Origin: Mycoplana azooxidifex
Lineage (GTDB): Bacteria > Pseudomonadota > Alphaproteobacteria > Rhizobiales > Rhizobiaceae
DNA: 64,000 bases
Direction: 5' to 3'
Assembly: GCF_014196765.1 (NCBI RefSeq)
Contig: NZ_JACIEE010000004.1
Location: forward strand, 356,435-420,434
The notes under the pieces were generated by a model. That model was not told the DNA's origin and made no database searches. It was given only the letters and a program-made list of their open reading frames with translations. Positions 1 to 11,825 of this stretch are shown piece after piece. Position 1 is the first letter of the stretch, and each line of letters opens with the position of its first letter. Position numbers and translations under genes: made by a program.

Positions 1-458
1 CGACGCTGCTCTTCGCCCCCCACTACAATTCCTACCGCCGCCTGCGGCCGGACACGCACGCCCCCACATCGATCACCTGGGGTTACGAGAACCGCACGGC
101 AGCCATCCGCATTCCCGGCGGCAACACCGCCGCGCGACGCATCGAGCACCGCGTCGCCGGCGCCGACGCCAACCCCTACCTCGTCATGGCGGGCATCCTG
201 GGAGCGGCCCTGACCGGCATCCGCAACAAGTGGGATCCGCCGGCACCCGTCACCGGCCGCGCCTACCAGGCCAAGGCCGCGCGCATTCCCAGCGAATGGG
301 GCTCGGCGGTCACCGCCTTCGAGAACGGCCCGATCGTCTCGGAGATCTTCGATCCCGATTTCCGTTCCATGCTGATCGCCTGCAAACGGCAGGAGATCGC
401 CGGCTTCGCCGAACAGGTGACCGATTTCGAATTCAGCGCCTACCTGGAAATCGTCTGA
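1..458 (+). CDS. Glutamine synthetase family protein, C-terminal part (cut by window edge)
   Basis: Only the last ~152 codons are present; the reading frame is open from base 3 to the TGA at 456-458. The visible part carries the glutamine-synthetase catalytic-domain signature: an arginine-rich stretch, WGYENRTAAIRIP, then RRIEHRVAGADANPYL. These residues shape the ATP/glutamate site in the family. The stop overlaps the start of an FAD amine oxidase (ATGA), so the two are translationally coupled. Family knowledge: GS-like enzymes paired with such oxidases are often gamma-glutamylpolyamine or gamma-glutamylamide synthetases (PuuA/GlnT type) rather than the housekeeping GlnA. Which amine is used here cannot be read from the fragment. 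Confidence 0.9.
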   Translation, partial: TLLFAPHYNSYRRLRPDTHAPTSITWGYENRTAAIRIPGGNTAARRIEHRVAGADANPYLVMAGILGAALTGIRNKWDPPAPVTGRAYQAKAARIPSEWGSAVTAFENGPIVSEIFDPDFRSMLIACKRQEIAGFAEQVTDFEFSAYLEIV

Positions 459-1780
459 TGCTCGACATTGCCTCCAAGTCCGCACGATCCTACGCCGGCG
501 ACGGCAGCTACCCCGGCAGCTACTATGCCGCCTCCCGCAACATCATCCGCACGCCGAAGGTGCTCGAGGGCGATGTCGAGGCGGACGTCGCCGTGCTCGG
601 TGCCGGCTATTCCGGCCTGTCGACGGCCATCCACCTCGCCGAGAAGGGCTACAAGGTCGTCGTCGTCGAGGGGGCCGGGGTCGGCTGGGGCGCTTCCGGG
701 CGCAACGGCGGCCAGGTCGTCAACGGCCTGAACGCCAGCCTCGAAACGATCAGGCGCCGCTACGGCGAGGAGGCCGGCGCCTTCGTCGGCGCTCTCGTGC
801 AGGAGGGCGGCCGCATCATCCGCCGCATCGTCGGCCAGTACGGCATCGAATGCGACCTGAAGGACGGCAATATCTACGCCGCCTACACGGCAGCGCACAT
901 GAAAGACCTCGAGCACAAGAAGGCCCTGTGGAAGGGCTACGGCATGGACGACCACGAACTCCTCGACCGGGAGGCCATCCGCAAGCTCGTCAACACCGAC
1001 GCCTATGTCGGCGGCATGCTCGACCGCACCGGCGGCCACATGCATCCGCTCAATCTCGTCCTCGGCGAGGCCGCGGCATTGGAGACGCTCGGCGGCGTGA
1101 TCTACGAGCAGTCCCCCGTGACGAGAGTCGAACACGAGGCCGAGCGGCCGGTGATCCACACCGCGAAGGGCCGGGTGACGGCGAATGTCGCCGTCCTTTG
1201 CGGCAACGCCTATCTCGGCGACGTGGTCCCCAAGCTCGTCTCCCGCGTCATGCCGGTCTCCACCCAGATGATCGCCACCGAACCACTCGGCACTGAACGC
1301 GCCGACGCGTTGATCCCGAGCGACATGTGCGTCGAGGACGTGCGCTACATTCTCGACTATTTCCGCCTGTCGGCGGACAAGCGCATGATCTTCGGCGGCG
1401 GCACCGTCTACGGCGGCACCGACCCGGCCGACGTGCGCGCCAAGCTGAAGCCGAACCTGGAAAAGGTGTTTCCGTCGCTGAAGGGCGTGAAGATCGACTA
1501 CGCCTGGAGCGGCAACTTCGCGCTGTCCTTCTCGCGCGTGCCGCAGATGGGCAAGATCGGCAAAAACACCTATTTCGCCCATGGCTACAGCGGTCACGGC
1601 GTCACCGGATCGCACCTCTTCGGCAAGATCCTGAGCGAGGCGATCCACGGCGACCTCAGCCGGTTCAGCCAGTTCGAAAGGCTGCCCTGGATTCCCTTCC
1701 CCGGCGGCCGCACCTTCCGCGCCCAGTATTCGACCATCGGCTCCTGGTGGTACCAGTTCAAGGACGCCTTCGGCCTCTGA
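458..1780 (+). CDS. FAD-dependent oxidoreductase, gamma-glutamylputrescine oxidase-like
   Basis: 440 residues starting at the ATG that overlaps the upstream stop. A Rossmann FAD-binding motif of the DAO superfamily (VAVLGAGYSGLSTAIHLAEKG) begins near residue 47, followed by the conserved GWGASGRNGGQV loop. The C-terminus has the FAD-contact stretch GYSGHGVTGSHLFG. This arrangement and length match PuuB/OrdL-type oxidases, which oxidise gamma-glutamylated amines or secondary amines with release of H2O2. The coupling to a GS-family gene supports the polyamine-type pathway (inference). The frame is open upstream, but the overlap start is chosen because the N-terminus then matches the family. A strong hairpin follows at 1821-1855. 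Confidence 0.85.
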   Translation: MLDIASKSARSYAGDGSYPGSYYAASRNIIRTPKVLEGDVEADVAVLGAGYSGLSTAIHLAEKGYKVVVVEGAGVGWGASGRNGGQVVNGLNASLETIRRRYGEEAGAFVGALVQEGGRIIRRIVGQYGIECDLKDGNIYAAYTAAHMKDLEHKKALWKGYGMDDHELLDREAIRKLVNTDAYVGGMLDRTGGHMHPLNLVLGEAAALETLGGVIYEQSPVTRVEHEAERPVIHTAKGRVTANVAVLCGNAYLGDVVPKLVSRVMPVSTQMIATEPLGTERADALIPSDMCVEDVRYILDYFRLSADKRMIFGGGTVYGGTDPADVRAKLKPNLEKVFPSLKGVKIDYAWSGNFALSFSRVPQMGKIGKNTYFAHGYSGHGVTGSHLFGKILSEAIHGDLSRFSQFERLPWIPFPGGRTFRAQYSTIGSWWYQFKDAFGL

Positions 1781-1820
1781 AGCCGGCGGCGATGGCGCGA
1801 CCGCGCATCGGGCCTGAAAG

Positions 1821-1855
1821 CGAAAGGCCGGCGGAAACCCTCCGCCGGCCTTTCG
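1821..1855. terminator. Bidirectional terminator hairpin
   Basis: A perfect 14-bp stem (1821-1834 with 1842-1855, core CGAAAGGCCGGCGG) closes a 7-base loop. It lies between two convergent genes, so it probably ends transcription from both. The T-rich tail is minimal (TTTCG), so this is judged on stem strength and position. Confidence 0.75.
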
Positions 1856-1877
1856 CCCGTTCGGTCTGCTGCCGTCC

Positions 1878-2762
1878 TCAGCCCATGCGCTCGGACTTGT
1901 AGGAGCCCGGGCTCGCCGGGAAGACGATCGTCTTGTTGCCGTTCATGAATACGCGGTGGTGGATATGGGCGTGCACGGCACGGGCCAGCACCTGGCTCTC
2001 CACATCGCGGCCGATCGAGACGTAGTCCTCGGCGCTCTGGGCATGGGTAATCCGGGCGACGTCCTGCTCGATGATCGGACCTTCGTCCAGATCCTCGGTG
2101 ACGTAGTGCGCGGTGGCGCCGATCAGCTTCACGCCGCGCTCGAACGCCTGCTTGTAGGGGTTTGCGCCCTTGAACGACGGCAAGAACGAATGGTGGATGT
2201 TGATGATCCGTCCCGACATCTTCTTGCAGACCGCATCGGAGAGAACCTGCATGTAGCGGGCCAGCACGATCAGGTCGGCATCCGACTGCTCGACGATCTC
2301 CATCAGCCGGGCCTCGGCCTGCGGCTTGTTCTCCTTCGTCACCTTGACGTGGTGGAAGGGGATGTCGTGATTGACGATGACCTTCTGGTAGTCGAAGTGG
2401 TTGGAGACGACACCGACGATGTCGATCGGCAGCGCCCCGATCTTCCAGCGGTAGAGCAGGTCGTTCAGGCAGTGGCCGAAGCGCGAGACCATCAGCAGCA
2501 CCTTCATGCGCGCTACGGAATCGTGCAGCTGCCAGGTCATGCCGAACTTCTTGGCGACCGGCTCGAAGCCCTCCTTGATGTCGGCTTCGGTGGCGCCTTC
2601 CTGGCTGATGAAGGTCAGCCGCATGAAGAACATGCCGGTCTCGAGATCGTCGAACTGCGAGCTGTCCGAGATGTAGCCACCTCTGTCGGCAAGATAAGTG
2701 GTGATCGCGGCCACGATGCCGCGGGTTGAAACGCAAGATACGGTCAGTACATAGCTCTTCAT
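1878..2762 (-). CDS. purU: Formyltetrahydrofolate deformylase PurU
   Basis: 294 residues. It hydrolyses 10-formyl-THF to THF and formate in cytosolic one-carbon metabolism. The N-terminal ~90 residues form an ACT-type domain (starts MKSYVLTVSC, with RGIVAAITTYLADRGGYI). The C-terminal part is a formyltransferase fold with the catalytic stretch INIHHSFLPSFKG followed by HYVTEDLDEGPIIEQD, which supply the family Asn/His/Asp triad. The ATG at 2762 is chosen because the ACT domain begins there; the frame stays open about 47 codons upstream but that extension is unlike the family. Length agrees with PurU (~280-290). Its proximity to an amine oxidase fits the common pairing of PurU with methyl/one-carbon-releasing catabolism (inference). 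Confidence 0.93.
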   Translation of the reverse strand: MKSYVLTVSCVSTRGIVAAITTYLADRGGYISDSSQFDDLETGMFFMRLTFISQEGATEADIKEGFEPVAKKFGMTWQLHDSVARMKVLLMVSRFGHCLNDLLYRWKIGALPIDIVGVVSNHFDYQKVIVNHDIPFHHVKVTKENKPQAEARLMEIVEQSDADLIVLARYMQVLSDAVCKKMSGRIINIHHSFLPSFKGANPYKQAFERGVKLIGATAHYVTEDLDEGPIIEQDVARITHAQSAEDYVSIGRDVESQVLARAVHAHIHHRVFMNGNKTIVFPASPGSYKSERMG

Positions 2763-3005
2763 CGGTTCCACTCTCGCTGTCGATACGCCCCGCCGCGGCC
2801 CTGGCCTCCGCTGTTCGGCGGTTGACGATATCTCAATCGCCGACGGATTTGGCAAGGCCCGCATGTGAGCGCAAGCTAAGTCGGCCCGGTGGTGCGGGCG
2901 CATCGGTTCGCGACATCCAGTGGCAGGAAAGAGGCAAGGGCTGGCAAGATCGTCCAGGTTCTACGACAAGTCCGCATGCCGCAGCCCGTCCAACGGTGAG
3001 AGCCC

Positions 3006-3593
3006 GTGTTCACCCTGCAAGCCACCGCGACCTTCGAACAGGAGATCAAGAAGGGCCGGTTCCGCGCCACGGCGGGTCCGATAACCGGCGAGCAGGCGGC
3101 AAAAGACTTCGTCGCGGCCCATTCGGATGCGGCGGCGAACCACAACTGCTTTGCCTGGCGCATTGGACAGGTCTATCGCTTCAGCGACGACGGCGAGCCC
3201 TCCGGCACCGGCGGAAAGCCGATCCTGCAGGCGATCGATGGCCAGACACTCGACGGCGTCGCCGTCGTGGTGACTCGCTGGTTCGGCGGCATCCTGCTCG
3301 GCAGCGGCGGCCTGGTCCGCGCCTATGGCGGCACCGCTGCCGCCTGCCTGCGGGCGACGGACAAGATCGAGCTCGTCGTCCGCGTCGAGGCGCGCGTCAC
3401 CTGCATCTTCTCCGACTTGGCCCTCGTCAAGGCCCGCCTCGCAACAGCACCCGGCGTGCGCTTGGACAATGAGAGGTTCTTCGAGACCGGTGCCGAACTT
3501 GCCGTGGCACTTCCGGAATCCGCAGCGGACGCGATCGCCCGCATGCTGATCGATATCACTGCAGGCAGGGCGACTGTCGATTTCGACGCGTGA
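3006..3593 (+). CDS. YigZ/IMPACT (UPF0029) family protein
   Basis: 195 residues from a GTG start preceded by GGTGAG. The family signature FSDDGEPSGTGGKPIL lies near residues 60-75, followed by VVVTRWFGGILLGSGGLVRAY, typical of the IMPACT N-terminal domain. The C-terminal ~60 residues fit the small DUF1949-like ferredoxin-fold domain. Members (YigZ in E. coli, YvyE in Bacillus) are conserved soluble proteins related to the eukaryotic translation regulator IMPACT; the bacterial role is not established. Convergent with an AraC-type gene 23 bases downstream. Confidence 0.85.
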   Translation: MFTLQATATFEQEIKKGRFRATAGPITGEQAAKDFVAAHSDAAANHNCFAWRIGQVYRFSDDGEPSGTGGKPILQAIDGQTLDGVAVVVTRWFGGILLGSGGLVRAYGGTAAACLRATDKIELVVRVEARVTCIFSDLALVKARLATAPGVRLDNERFFETGAELAVALPESAADAIARMLIDITAGRATVDFDA

Positions 3594-3616
3594 ACGGCTG
3601 CGAGCCGTGACGTGAT

Positions 3617-4678
3617 CTAGGGTCGCGCAGACTCGCTCCCGGTTCCGTCTGCTTCGGGCCTGCTGGGTGTCGTTTCGCGCCGGTAGGCGGCCGGGCTCTT
3701 CGAGGTCCATTTCCGGAAGGCGCGGTGGAAGGCGCTGGGCTCGGAAAAGCCGAGCTGCACCGCGATCTCCCCGATCCCGAGCGCGCTCGTCTGCAGCATC
3801 TCGATCGCCATCTCCCGGCGGATCTCGTCCTTGATGCCGCCATAGCTCTGCCCCTCCGCCTGCAGCCTGTGCCGCAATGTCGAAGGCGCGATGCGCATCT
3901 GCGCGGCAAGCGCGTCGAAACCCGTCCACGATGCCGGCGGCACCTGCCGCAGGCGCCTGCGCACACCCGATGCAAGCCCGGCATCATAACGATAGCGAAC
4001 GAGGATATTGGCCGGCGCGCCGCGCAGGAACTGTTTCAGCGCCTGCTCGCTGCGGGCGATCGGCAGCTTCAGTACGCTGGCGTCGAACGAAAGCCGGCTC
4101 GCAGGCTGGGAGAAGCGCACCGGCGCGCCGAAGAACAGGCGGTAGTCCGCCGCCTGACGCGGCTCAGGACAGCGGAAATCCACCGAGCGGATCGGGATGC
4201 GGCGCCCCACCAGCCAGCAGGCGATCCCGTGCAGCAGGATCCAGTAGGTCCGGTAGGCGAACGCCGAACGCGGCCCGTCACGATCCGACAGCGTGACCTG
4301 CGCCAGCCCGTCGGCAAGATCCAGCCGGCCGGCCGGATCCTCCAGCACCACGTCGAGGAAGCGCAGCGCCCGCCGCAGGGCCTGCTCCAGCGTGCCGGCA
4401 TGCAGCACGCAGTGGCAGAGCAGGGTGAAGCTGCCGCGCCGCATCGCCCGCCCGCCCATGCCAAAAAACTCGTCGTCCACCTCGGCAGCGATCGCAAGCC
4501 AGAGACGGCCGTAGCTCTCCGCCGAGACCGGCGCGTCGATCACCGCGGGCAGGCCTATCGCCGCAAGCAACGGCTCCACCGGCTTGCCGTGGCGGCGCAG
4601 GCAATCGAGCGCTTCCTCCACGAAGGAGGGCGATATCATCCGCCGCCCGGTTTCCGTCATCGTCATGGCCGCAAGCAT
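3617..4678 (-). CDS. AraC-family transcriptional regulator (OruR/ArgR-like N-domain)
   Basis: About 353 residues. The N-terminal two thirds resemble the Arabinose_bd-type sensor of OruR-like AraC proteins ([20 protein letters not shown] through the [18 protein letters not shown] stretch). The C-terminal ~100 residues hold two helix-turn-helix motifs ([42 protein letters not shown]). It is divergent from the branched-chain catabolic operon across 174 bases and is its likely regulator (inference from position). The start is uncertain: ATGs at 4678, 4666 and 4660 are possible and none has a clear ribosome site; the longer ORF reaching 4801 seems unlikely. Confidence 0.82.
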   Translation of the reverse strand: MLAAMTMTETGRRMISPSFVEEALDCLRRHGKPVEPLLAAIGLPAVIDAPVSAESYGRLWLAIAAEVDDEFFGMGGRAMRRGSFTLLCHCVLHAGTLEQALRRALRFLDVVLEDPAGRLDLADGLAQVTLSDRDGPRSAFAYRTYWILLHGIACWLVGRRIPIRSVDFRCPEPRQAADYRLFFGAPVRFSQPASRLSFDASVLKLPIARSEQALKQFLRGAPANILVRYRYDAGLASGVRRRLRQVPPASWTGFDALAAQMRIAPSTLRHRLQAEGQSYGGIKDEIRREMAIEMLQTSALGIGEIAVQLGFSEPSAFHRAFRKWTSKSPAAYRRETTPSRPEADGTGSESARP

Positions 4679-4852
4679 ATGGTAAAATCGGCCGAAAAAT
4701 CGAGATACTTCGGTCATCGCTTGCAATATTCCGCCGGAATAGGATCCGGCAAACGTCGGGCATGTGCGCCTGGCGGCAATGCAGCGCTGGGAGGACTGCA
4801 TGGCATATCGCGACCGCCTCGCGGATCTCGTCGGCCTCGTGGGAGCGAAGCC

Positions 4853-5620
<768 letters not shown>

Positions 5621-5665
5621 TGCCGATCGGCACTTCGGCCAAACCACGTTTCGGGAGGAAATGAA

Positions 5666-6853
5666 ATGGCAATGGAAGACCCGGTTGTCATCGTCGGCAT
5701 GGCACGGACCCCCATGGGCGGCTTTCAGGGCGACCTGAAGGGCGCCACCGCGCCACACCTCGGTGCGACCGCGATCCGCGCAGCGCTCGATCGCAGCGGC
5801 GTGAACCCCGAAACGGTCGACGAGGTGCTGTTCGGCTGCGTGCTCCCGGCCGGCCAGGGACAAGCGCCCGCCCGCCAGGCCGCGCTCGGCGCCGGGCTGC
5901 CCTTCGGCACCGGTGCTACGACCGTCAACAAGATGTGCGGCTCCGGCATGAAGGCGGTGATGCTCGCCCATGACCTCATCGCCGCGGGCAGCGCCTCGAT
6001 TGCTGTGGCCGGGGGCATGGAAAGCATGACGAATGCGCCCTATCTGCTGGAGCGTGCCCGCAGCGGCTACCGTCTCGGGCACGGCCGGATCGTCGACCAC
6101 ATGTTCCTCGACGGGCTGGAGGACGCCTATGACAGGGGCCGCCTGATGGGAACGTTTGCCGAAGACTGCGCCGAGGCCTACCAGTTCACCCGCCCCGCGC
6201 AGGACGACTACGCCGTGACCTCGCTAACCCGCGCGCAAGCTGCGATCGAGAAGGGCGCCTTCGACGCCGAGATCGCGCCGGTCACGGTGCGGGACGGCAA
6301 GGGCGAGCAGGTGGTCGGCCGCGACGAGCAGCCGGGCAAGGCGAGGCTGGAGAAGATCCCGACGCTGAAGCCGGCCTTCCGCGAAAACGGGACGGTGACG
6401 GCCGCCAATTCCTCGTCCATCTCGGACGGCGCCGCGGCGCTGGTGTTGATGCGGCGCTCGCAGGCCGAGCGGGAAGGCATCGATCCGCTGGCGACCATTA
6501 TCGGCCACGCCACCCATTCGCAGGAGCCGAACCTCTTCGCCACAGCCCCGATCGGCGCGCTGCGCCGGCTTTCGGAACGGACCGGCTGGAACCTGAAGGA
6601 TATCGACCTGTTCGAGATCAACGAGGCCTTTGCCGTCGTCGCCATGGCGGCGATGCGCGACCTCGACCTGCCGCACGACAAGGTCAACGTCCACGGCGGC
6701 GCCTGCGCGCTCGGCCACCCGATCGGCGCATCCGGCGCCCGCGTCATAGTCACCCTGCTGTCGGCGCTCGAGCGCTACGGCATGAAACGTGGCATGGCGA
6801 CCCTGTGCATCGGCGGCGGCGAGGCGACCGCGCTCGCAGTCGAAATGCACTGA
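5666..6853 (+). CDS. Acetyl-CoA acyltransferase (thiolase)
   Basis: 395 residues, well-placed GGGAGGAA ribosome site. Nucleophile Cys91 in [13 protein letters not shown], His351 in [16 protein letters not shown], and Cys381 in [10 protein letters not shown] form the full thiolase triad. Length and motifs fit the AtoB/PhaA-like branch. In this operon it most plausibly cleaves 2-methylacetoacetyl-CoA to acetyl-CoA and propionyl-CoA (isoleucine branch), though acetoacetyl-CoA thiolysis is equally compatible with the motifs. Cytosolic, usually tetrameric. Confidence 0.9.
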   Translation: MAMEDPVVIVGMARTPMGGFQGDLKGATAPHLGATAIRAALDRSGVNPETVDEVLFGCVLPAGQGQAPARQAALGAGLPFGTGATTVNKMCGSGMKAVMLAHDLIAAGSASIAVAGGMESMTNAPYLLERARSGYRLGHGRIVDHMFLDGLEDAYDRGRLMGTFAEDCAEAYQFTRPAQDDYAVTSLTRAQAAIEKGAFDAEIAPVTVRDGKGEQVVGRDEQPGKARLEKIPTLKPAFRENGTVTAANSSSISDGAAALVLMRRSQAEREGIDPLATIIGHATHSQEPNLFATAPIGALRRLSERTGWNLKDIDLFEINEAFAVVAMAAMRDLDLPHDKVNVHGGACALGHPIGASGARVIVTLLSALERYGMKRGMATLCIGGGEATALAVEMH

Positions 6854-6891
6854 ACGGTTATACTGAACGGTTTCGGGGAGGAGACCGGCGC

Positions 6892-8019
6892 ATGATCCTG
6901 AACGAAGAGCAGATCCAGATCCGCGACATGGCGCGCGACTTCGCCCGCGAGCGGCTCGTGCCGGGCGCGGCCGAGCGCGATGCCGAGAGCCGCTTTCCCC
7001 GCGAGGAACTGCGGGAGATGGGCGAACTCGGCTTCCTCGGCATGCTGGTGCCGGAAGCCTATGGCGGCTCGGAGACCGGAACGGTCGCCTATGCCGTGGC
7101 CCTGGAGGAGATCGCCGCCGGCGACGGACCCTGCTCGACCATCATGAGCGTGCACAGCTCGGTCGGCTGCGTGCCGATCCTGAAATACGGCACCGAGGAA
7201 CAGAAACAGCGCTTCCTGCCGAAACTGGCATCCGGCGAATGGATCGGCGGCTTCGCCCTGACCGAGCCGCAGGCCGGCTCCGACGCCTCGAATCTGAAGA
7301 CGCGCGCCCGTCGCGACGGCGATCACTACGTTATCGACGGCGCCAAGCAGTTCATCACCTCGGGCAAGAACGGCAACGTCGTCATCGTCTTCGCCGTCAC
7401 CGATCCGGACGCCGGCAAGAAGGGCATCTCCGCCTTCATCGTCCCGACCGACACGCCGGGCTACGAGGTGGTGCGGGTGGAGCAGAAGCTCGGGCTCCAT
7501 TCCTCCGACACCTGCCAGATCGCCTTCAACGCGATGCGGATCCCCGCCGATCTCCGCCTCGGTGGCGAGGGCGAGGGCTACCGGATCGCGCTGTCCAACC
7601 TGGAGGGCGGGCGCATCGGCATTGCCGCGCAGTCCGTCGGCATGGCGCGTTCGGCCTTCGAGGCGGCGCGCGACTATGCCCGCGAGCGTACGGCCTTCGG
7701 GACGCCGATCATCGAGCACCAGGCAGTCGCCTTCCGCCTCGCCGACATGGCGACCCGGATCGAGGTGGCGCGCCAGATGGTCCTGCATGCGGCCCAGTTG
7801 AAGGAGGAGGGGCAGCCCTGCCTCACCGAGGCCTCGATGGCGAAGCTCTTCGCCTCCGAAATGGCCGAGAAGGTCTGCTCGGACGCGATCCAGATCCACG
7901 GCGGCTACGGCTACATGGCCGACTACCCGGTCGAGCGCATCTACCGCGACGTCAGGATCTGCCAGATCTACGAGGGAACGAGCGACGTCCAGCGCATCGT
8001 CATCGCCCGGAACCTGTGA
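6892..8019 (+). CDS. Acyl-CoA dehydrogenase (short/branched-chain)
   Basis: 375 residues from the ATG after GGGGAGGAG; an in-frame upstream extension overlaps the thiolase gene and is rejected. It has the acyl-CoA dehydrogenase layout: N-terminal helices, the FAD loop [17 protein letters not shown] near residue 120, and the C-terminal [18 protein letters not shown] with Glu361 at the position used as catalytic base in SCAD/isobutyryl-CoA dehydrogenases. Reaction: FAD-dependent alpha,beta-dehydrogenation of acyl-CoA, passing electrons to ETF. With mmsB and a 3-hydroxyisobutyryl-CoA hydrolase downstream, isobutyryl-CoA and 2-methylbutyryl-CoA are the likely substrates (inference). Confidence 0.9.
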   Translation: MILNEEQIQIRDMARDFARERLVPGAAERDAESRFPREELREMGELGFLGMLVPEAYGGSETGTVAYAVALEEIAAGDGPCSTIMSVHSSVGCVPILKYGTEEQKQRFLPKLASGEWIGGFALTEPQAGSDASNLKTRARRDGDHYVIDGAKQFITSGKNGNVVIVFAVTDPDAGKKGISAFIVPTDTPGYEVVRVEQKLGLHSSDTCQIAFNAMRIPADLRLGGEGEGYRIALSNLEGGRIGIAAQSVGMARSAFEAARDYARERTAFGTPIIEHQAVAFRLADMATRIEVARQMVLHAAQLKEEGQPCLTEASMAKLFASEMAEKVCSDAIQIHGGYGYMADYPVERIYRDVRICQIYEGTSDVQRIVIARNL

Positions 8020-8055
8020 GGGGAATGGAATGATCCTCCTGACAAGCCGGAAAGG

Positions 8056-9495
<1,440 letters not shown>

Positions 9496-9496
9496 C

Positions 9497-10510
9497 ATGG
9501 CAAGAATGACAATGATCGAGGCCGTCCGCAGCGCCATGGACGTATCGATGGGGCGCGACGATGACGTCGTCGTCTTCGGTGAGGACGTCGGCTATTTCGG
9601 CGGCGTCTTCCGCTGCACCCAGGGCTTGCAGGCGAAATACGGCAAGACCCGCTGCTTTGATGCGCCGATCAACGAATCCGGCATCCTCGGAACGGCGATC
9701 GGCATGGCCGCCTACGGCCTGAAGCCCTGCATCGAGATCCAATTCGCCGACTACATGTATCCGGCCTACGACCAGATCACCCAGGAAGCAGCCCGCATCC
9801 GCTACCGCTCCAACGGCGACTTCACCTGCCCGATCGTCGTGCGGATGCCGACCGGCGGCGGCATCTTCGGCGGCCAGACGCACAGCCAGAGCCCCGAGGC
9901 GCTGTTCACCCATGTCTGCGGCCTGAAGGTAATCGTCCCCTCCAATCCCTATGACGCCAAGGGCCTCTTGATCGCCGCGATCGAGGATCCGGACCCGGTG
10001 ATGTTCCTCGAGCCGAAGCGGCTCTACAACGGCCCCTTCGACGGCCATCACGAAAAGCCCGTCACCCCCTGGTCGAAGCACGACCTCGGCGAGGTTCCCG
10101 AAGGCCACTACACCATTCCGATCGGCAAGGCGGAAGTGCGCAGGCCGGGCGAGGCCGTTACCGTGGTCGCCTACGGGACCATGGTCCACGTCGCGCTCGC
10201 CGCGGCCGAGGAAACCGGGATCGACGCCGAGGTGATCGACCTGCGCAGCCTGCTGCCGCTCGACCTGGACACGATCGTCCAGTCCGTGAAGAAGACCGGC
10301 CGCTGCGTCGTCGTGCACGAGGCGACGCTGACCTCCGGCTTCGGCGGCGAGGTGGCAGCGCTGGTGCAGGAGCATTGCTTCTATCACCTCGAGGCGCCGA
10401 TCGTGCGCGTCACCGGCTGGGATACGCCCTATCCGCACGCGCAGGAATGGGACTATTTCCCCGGCCCCGCCCGCGTCGGCCGGGCGCTGAAAGAAGTGAT
10501 GGAGGGCTGA
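9497..10510 (+). CDS. bkdA2: Branched-chain 2-oxoacid dehydrogenase E1 beta subunit
   Basis: 337 residues starting one base after the E1 alpha stop. It has the transketolase pyrimidine-binding domain (DVVVFGEDVGYFGGVFRCT near residue 22, then PINESGILGTAIGMA) and a C-terminal transketolase domain (EVIDLRSLLPLD, VVVHEATLTSGFGGEV). It pairs with BkdA1 to build the TPP active site across the subunit interface. An upstream in-frame extension overlapping bkdA1 was rejected because the family N-terminus begins at MARMTMIEAV. Confidence 0.95.
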   Translation: MARMTMIEAVRSAMDVSMGRDDDVVVFGEDVGYFGGVFRCTQGLQAKYGKTRCFDAPINESGILGTAIGMAAYGLKPCIEIQFADYMYPAYDQITQEAARIRYRSNGDFTCPIVVRMPTGGGIFGGQTHSQSPEALFTHVCGLKVIVPSNPYDAKGLLIAAIEDPDPVMFLEPKRLYNGPFDGHHEKPVTPWSKHDLGEVPEGHYTIPIGKAEVRRPGEAVTVVAYGTMVHVALAAAEETGIDAEVIDLRSLLPLDLDTIVQSVKKTGRCVVVHEATLTSGFGGEVAALVQEHCFYHLEAPIVRVTGWDTPYPHAQEWDYFPGPARVGRALKEVMEG

Positions 10511-10513
10511 GGG

Positions 10514-11821
10514 ATGGGCGAATTCGTCATCAAGATGCCGGACGTGGGCGAAGGCGTCGCCGAGGCCGAACTGGTGGAATGGCACGTCAAGCCGGGCGAT
10601 CCGGTGCGCGAAGACATGGTGCTCGCCGCCGTCATGACCGACAAGGCCACCGTCGAGATCCCCTCGCCGGTCGACGGCACCGTGCTCTGGCTCGGTGCAG
10701 AGGTCGGCGACACGGTCGCGGTCAAGGCGCCGCTCCTGCGCATCCAGATTGCCGGCGAAAGTGGGCAGGTGACCGGTGACGACGAGGCTGCGGCTGAGCC
10801 TGCCCCGAAAGCCGAGGCCGTGGAGCCGACAAGGGCAGAGCCCGTGCAGCAACAGCCGGCACAGGTTCGACAGAACCGGGCGCCCCCTGCGGAACCGGCC
10901 GCGGCAGAGCCGAAACACGCAGAGCGTCCCGTCCCGCGCGAGCCCGCGGAAAGGCCGCTCGCCTCGCCCGCCGTCCGGCTCCGCGCCCAGGAGGCCGGCA
11001 TCGACCTGCGTCAGGTGACGGGCACGGGGCCTGCGGGCCGCATCGGCCACGACGACCTCGACCAGTTTCTGGCCCGCGGCGTCCAGCCCGCCGCAGTCCC
11101 CGCCGGCCTCGCCCGGAAGACGGCGACCGAGGAGATCAAAGTCACCGGCATGCGCCGCCGGATCGCCGAGAAGATGCGGCTTTCGGCCTCGCGCATCCCC
11201 CACATCACCTATGTCGAGGAGGTGGACGTCACCGACCTGGAGGACCTGCGGACGACGATGAACAACGGCCGCAAGCCCGACCAGGCCAAGCTGACGATCC
11301 TGCCCTTCCTGATGCGGGCGATGGTCAGGACGCTCGCCGAGCAGCCGGATGTCAACGCCACCTTCGACGACGATGCCGGCATCGTCACCCGCTACGGTGC
11401 CGTCCACATCGGCATCGCCACCCAGACGCCGGCGGGGCTGATCGTCCCGGTCGTACGCCATGCCGAAGCGCGCTCGATCTGGGACAGCGCCACTGAGCTG
11501 ACGCGTCTCGCCGAGGCGGCCAGGAACGGCACGGCCGCGCGCGAGGAACTGTCCGGCTCGACCATCACCATCACCTCGCTCGGCGCGCTCGGCGGCATCG
11601 TCACGACGCCGATCATCAACCACCCGGAAGTGGCGATCGTCGGCGTCAACAAGATCGCGACCCGACCCGTCTGGGACGGGACGCAGTTCATTCCGCGCAA
11701 GATCATGAACCTCTCGTCCAGCTTCGACCACCGGATCGTCGACGGATGGAACGCGGCGATCTTCGTCCAGCGGATCAAGACGCTGCTCGAAACCCCTGCT
11801 TTGATCTTCATCGAAGGCTGA
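10514..11821 (+). CDS. bkdB: Dihydrolipoamide branched-chain acyltransferase (E2)
   Basis: 435 residues, three bases after bkdA2. One lipoyl domain (residues 1-80, lipoyl-lysine Lys44 in VMTDKATVEIPS), a Pro/Ala/Glu-rich flexible linker (about 88-150), the E3/E1-binding domain (SPAVRLRAQEAGIDLRQV, about 154-190), and the acyltransferase core (about 215-435) with the catalytic FDHRIVDGW near the C-terminus. It forms the structural core of the complex and transfers the branched acyl group to CoA. The GIVTRYGAVHIGIAT and SSSFDHRIVDG contexts fit branched-chain E2 better than acetyl- or succinyl-transferases. Confidence 0.94.
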   Translation: MGEFVIKMPDVGEGVAEAELVEWHVKPGDPVREDMVLAAVMTDKATVEIPSPVDGTVLWLGAEVGDTVAVKAPLLRIQIAGESGQVTGDDEAAAEPAPKAEAVEPTRAEPVQQQPAQVRQNRAPPAEPAAAEPKHAERPVPREPAERPLASPAVRLRAQEAGIDLRQVTGTGPAGRIGHDDLDQFLARGVQPAAVPAGLARKTATEEIKVTGMRRRIAEKMRLSASRIPHITYVEEVDVTDLEDLRTTMNNGRKPDQAKLTILPFLMRAMVRTLAEQPDVNATFDDDAGIVTRYGAVHIGIATQTPAGLIVPVVRHAEARSIWDSATELTRLAEAARNGTAAREELSGSTITITSLGALGGIVTTPIINHPEVAIVGVNKIATRPVWDGTQFIPRKIMNLSSSFDHRIVDGWNAAIFVQRIKTLLETPALIFIEG

Positions 11822-11825
11822 TCGA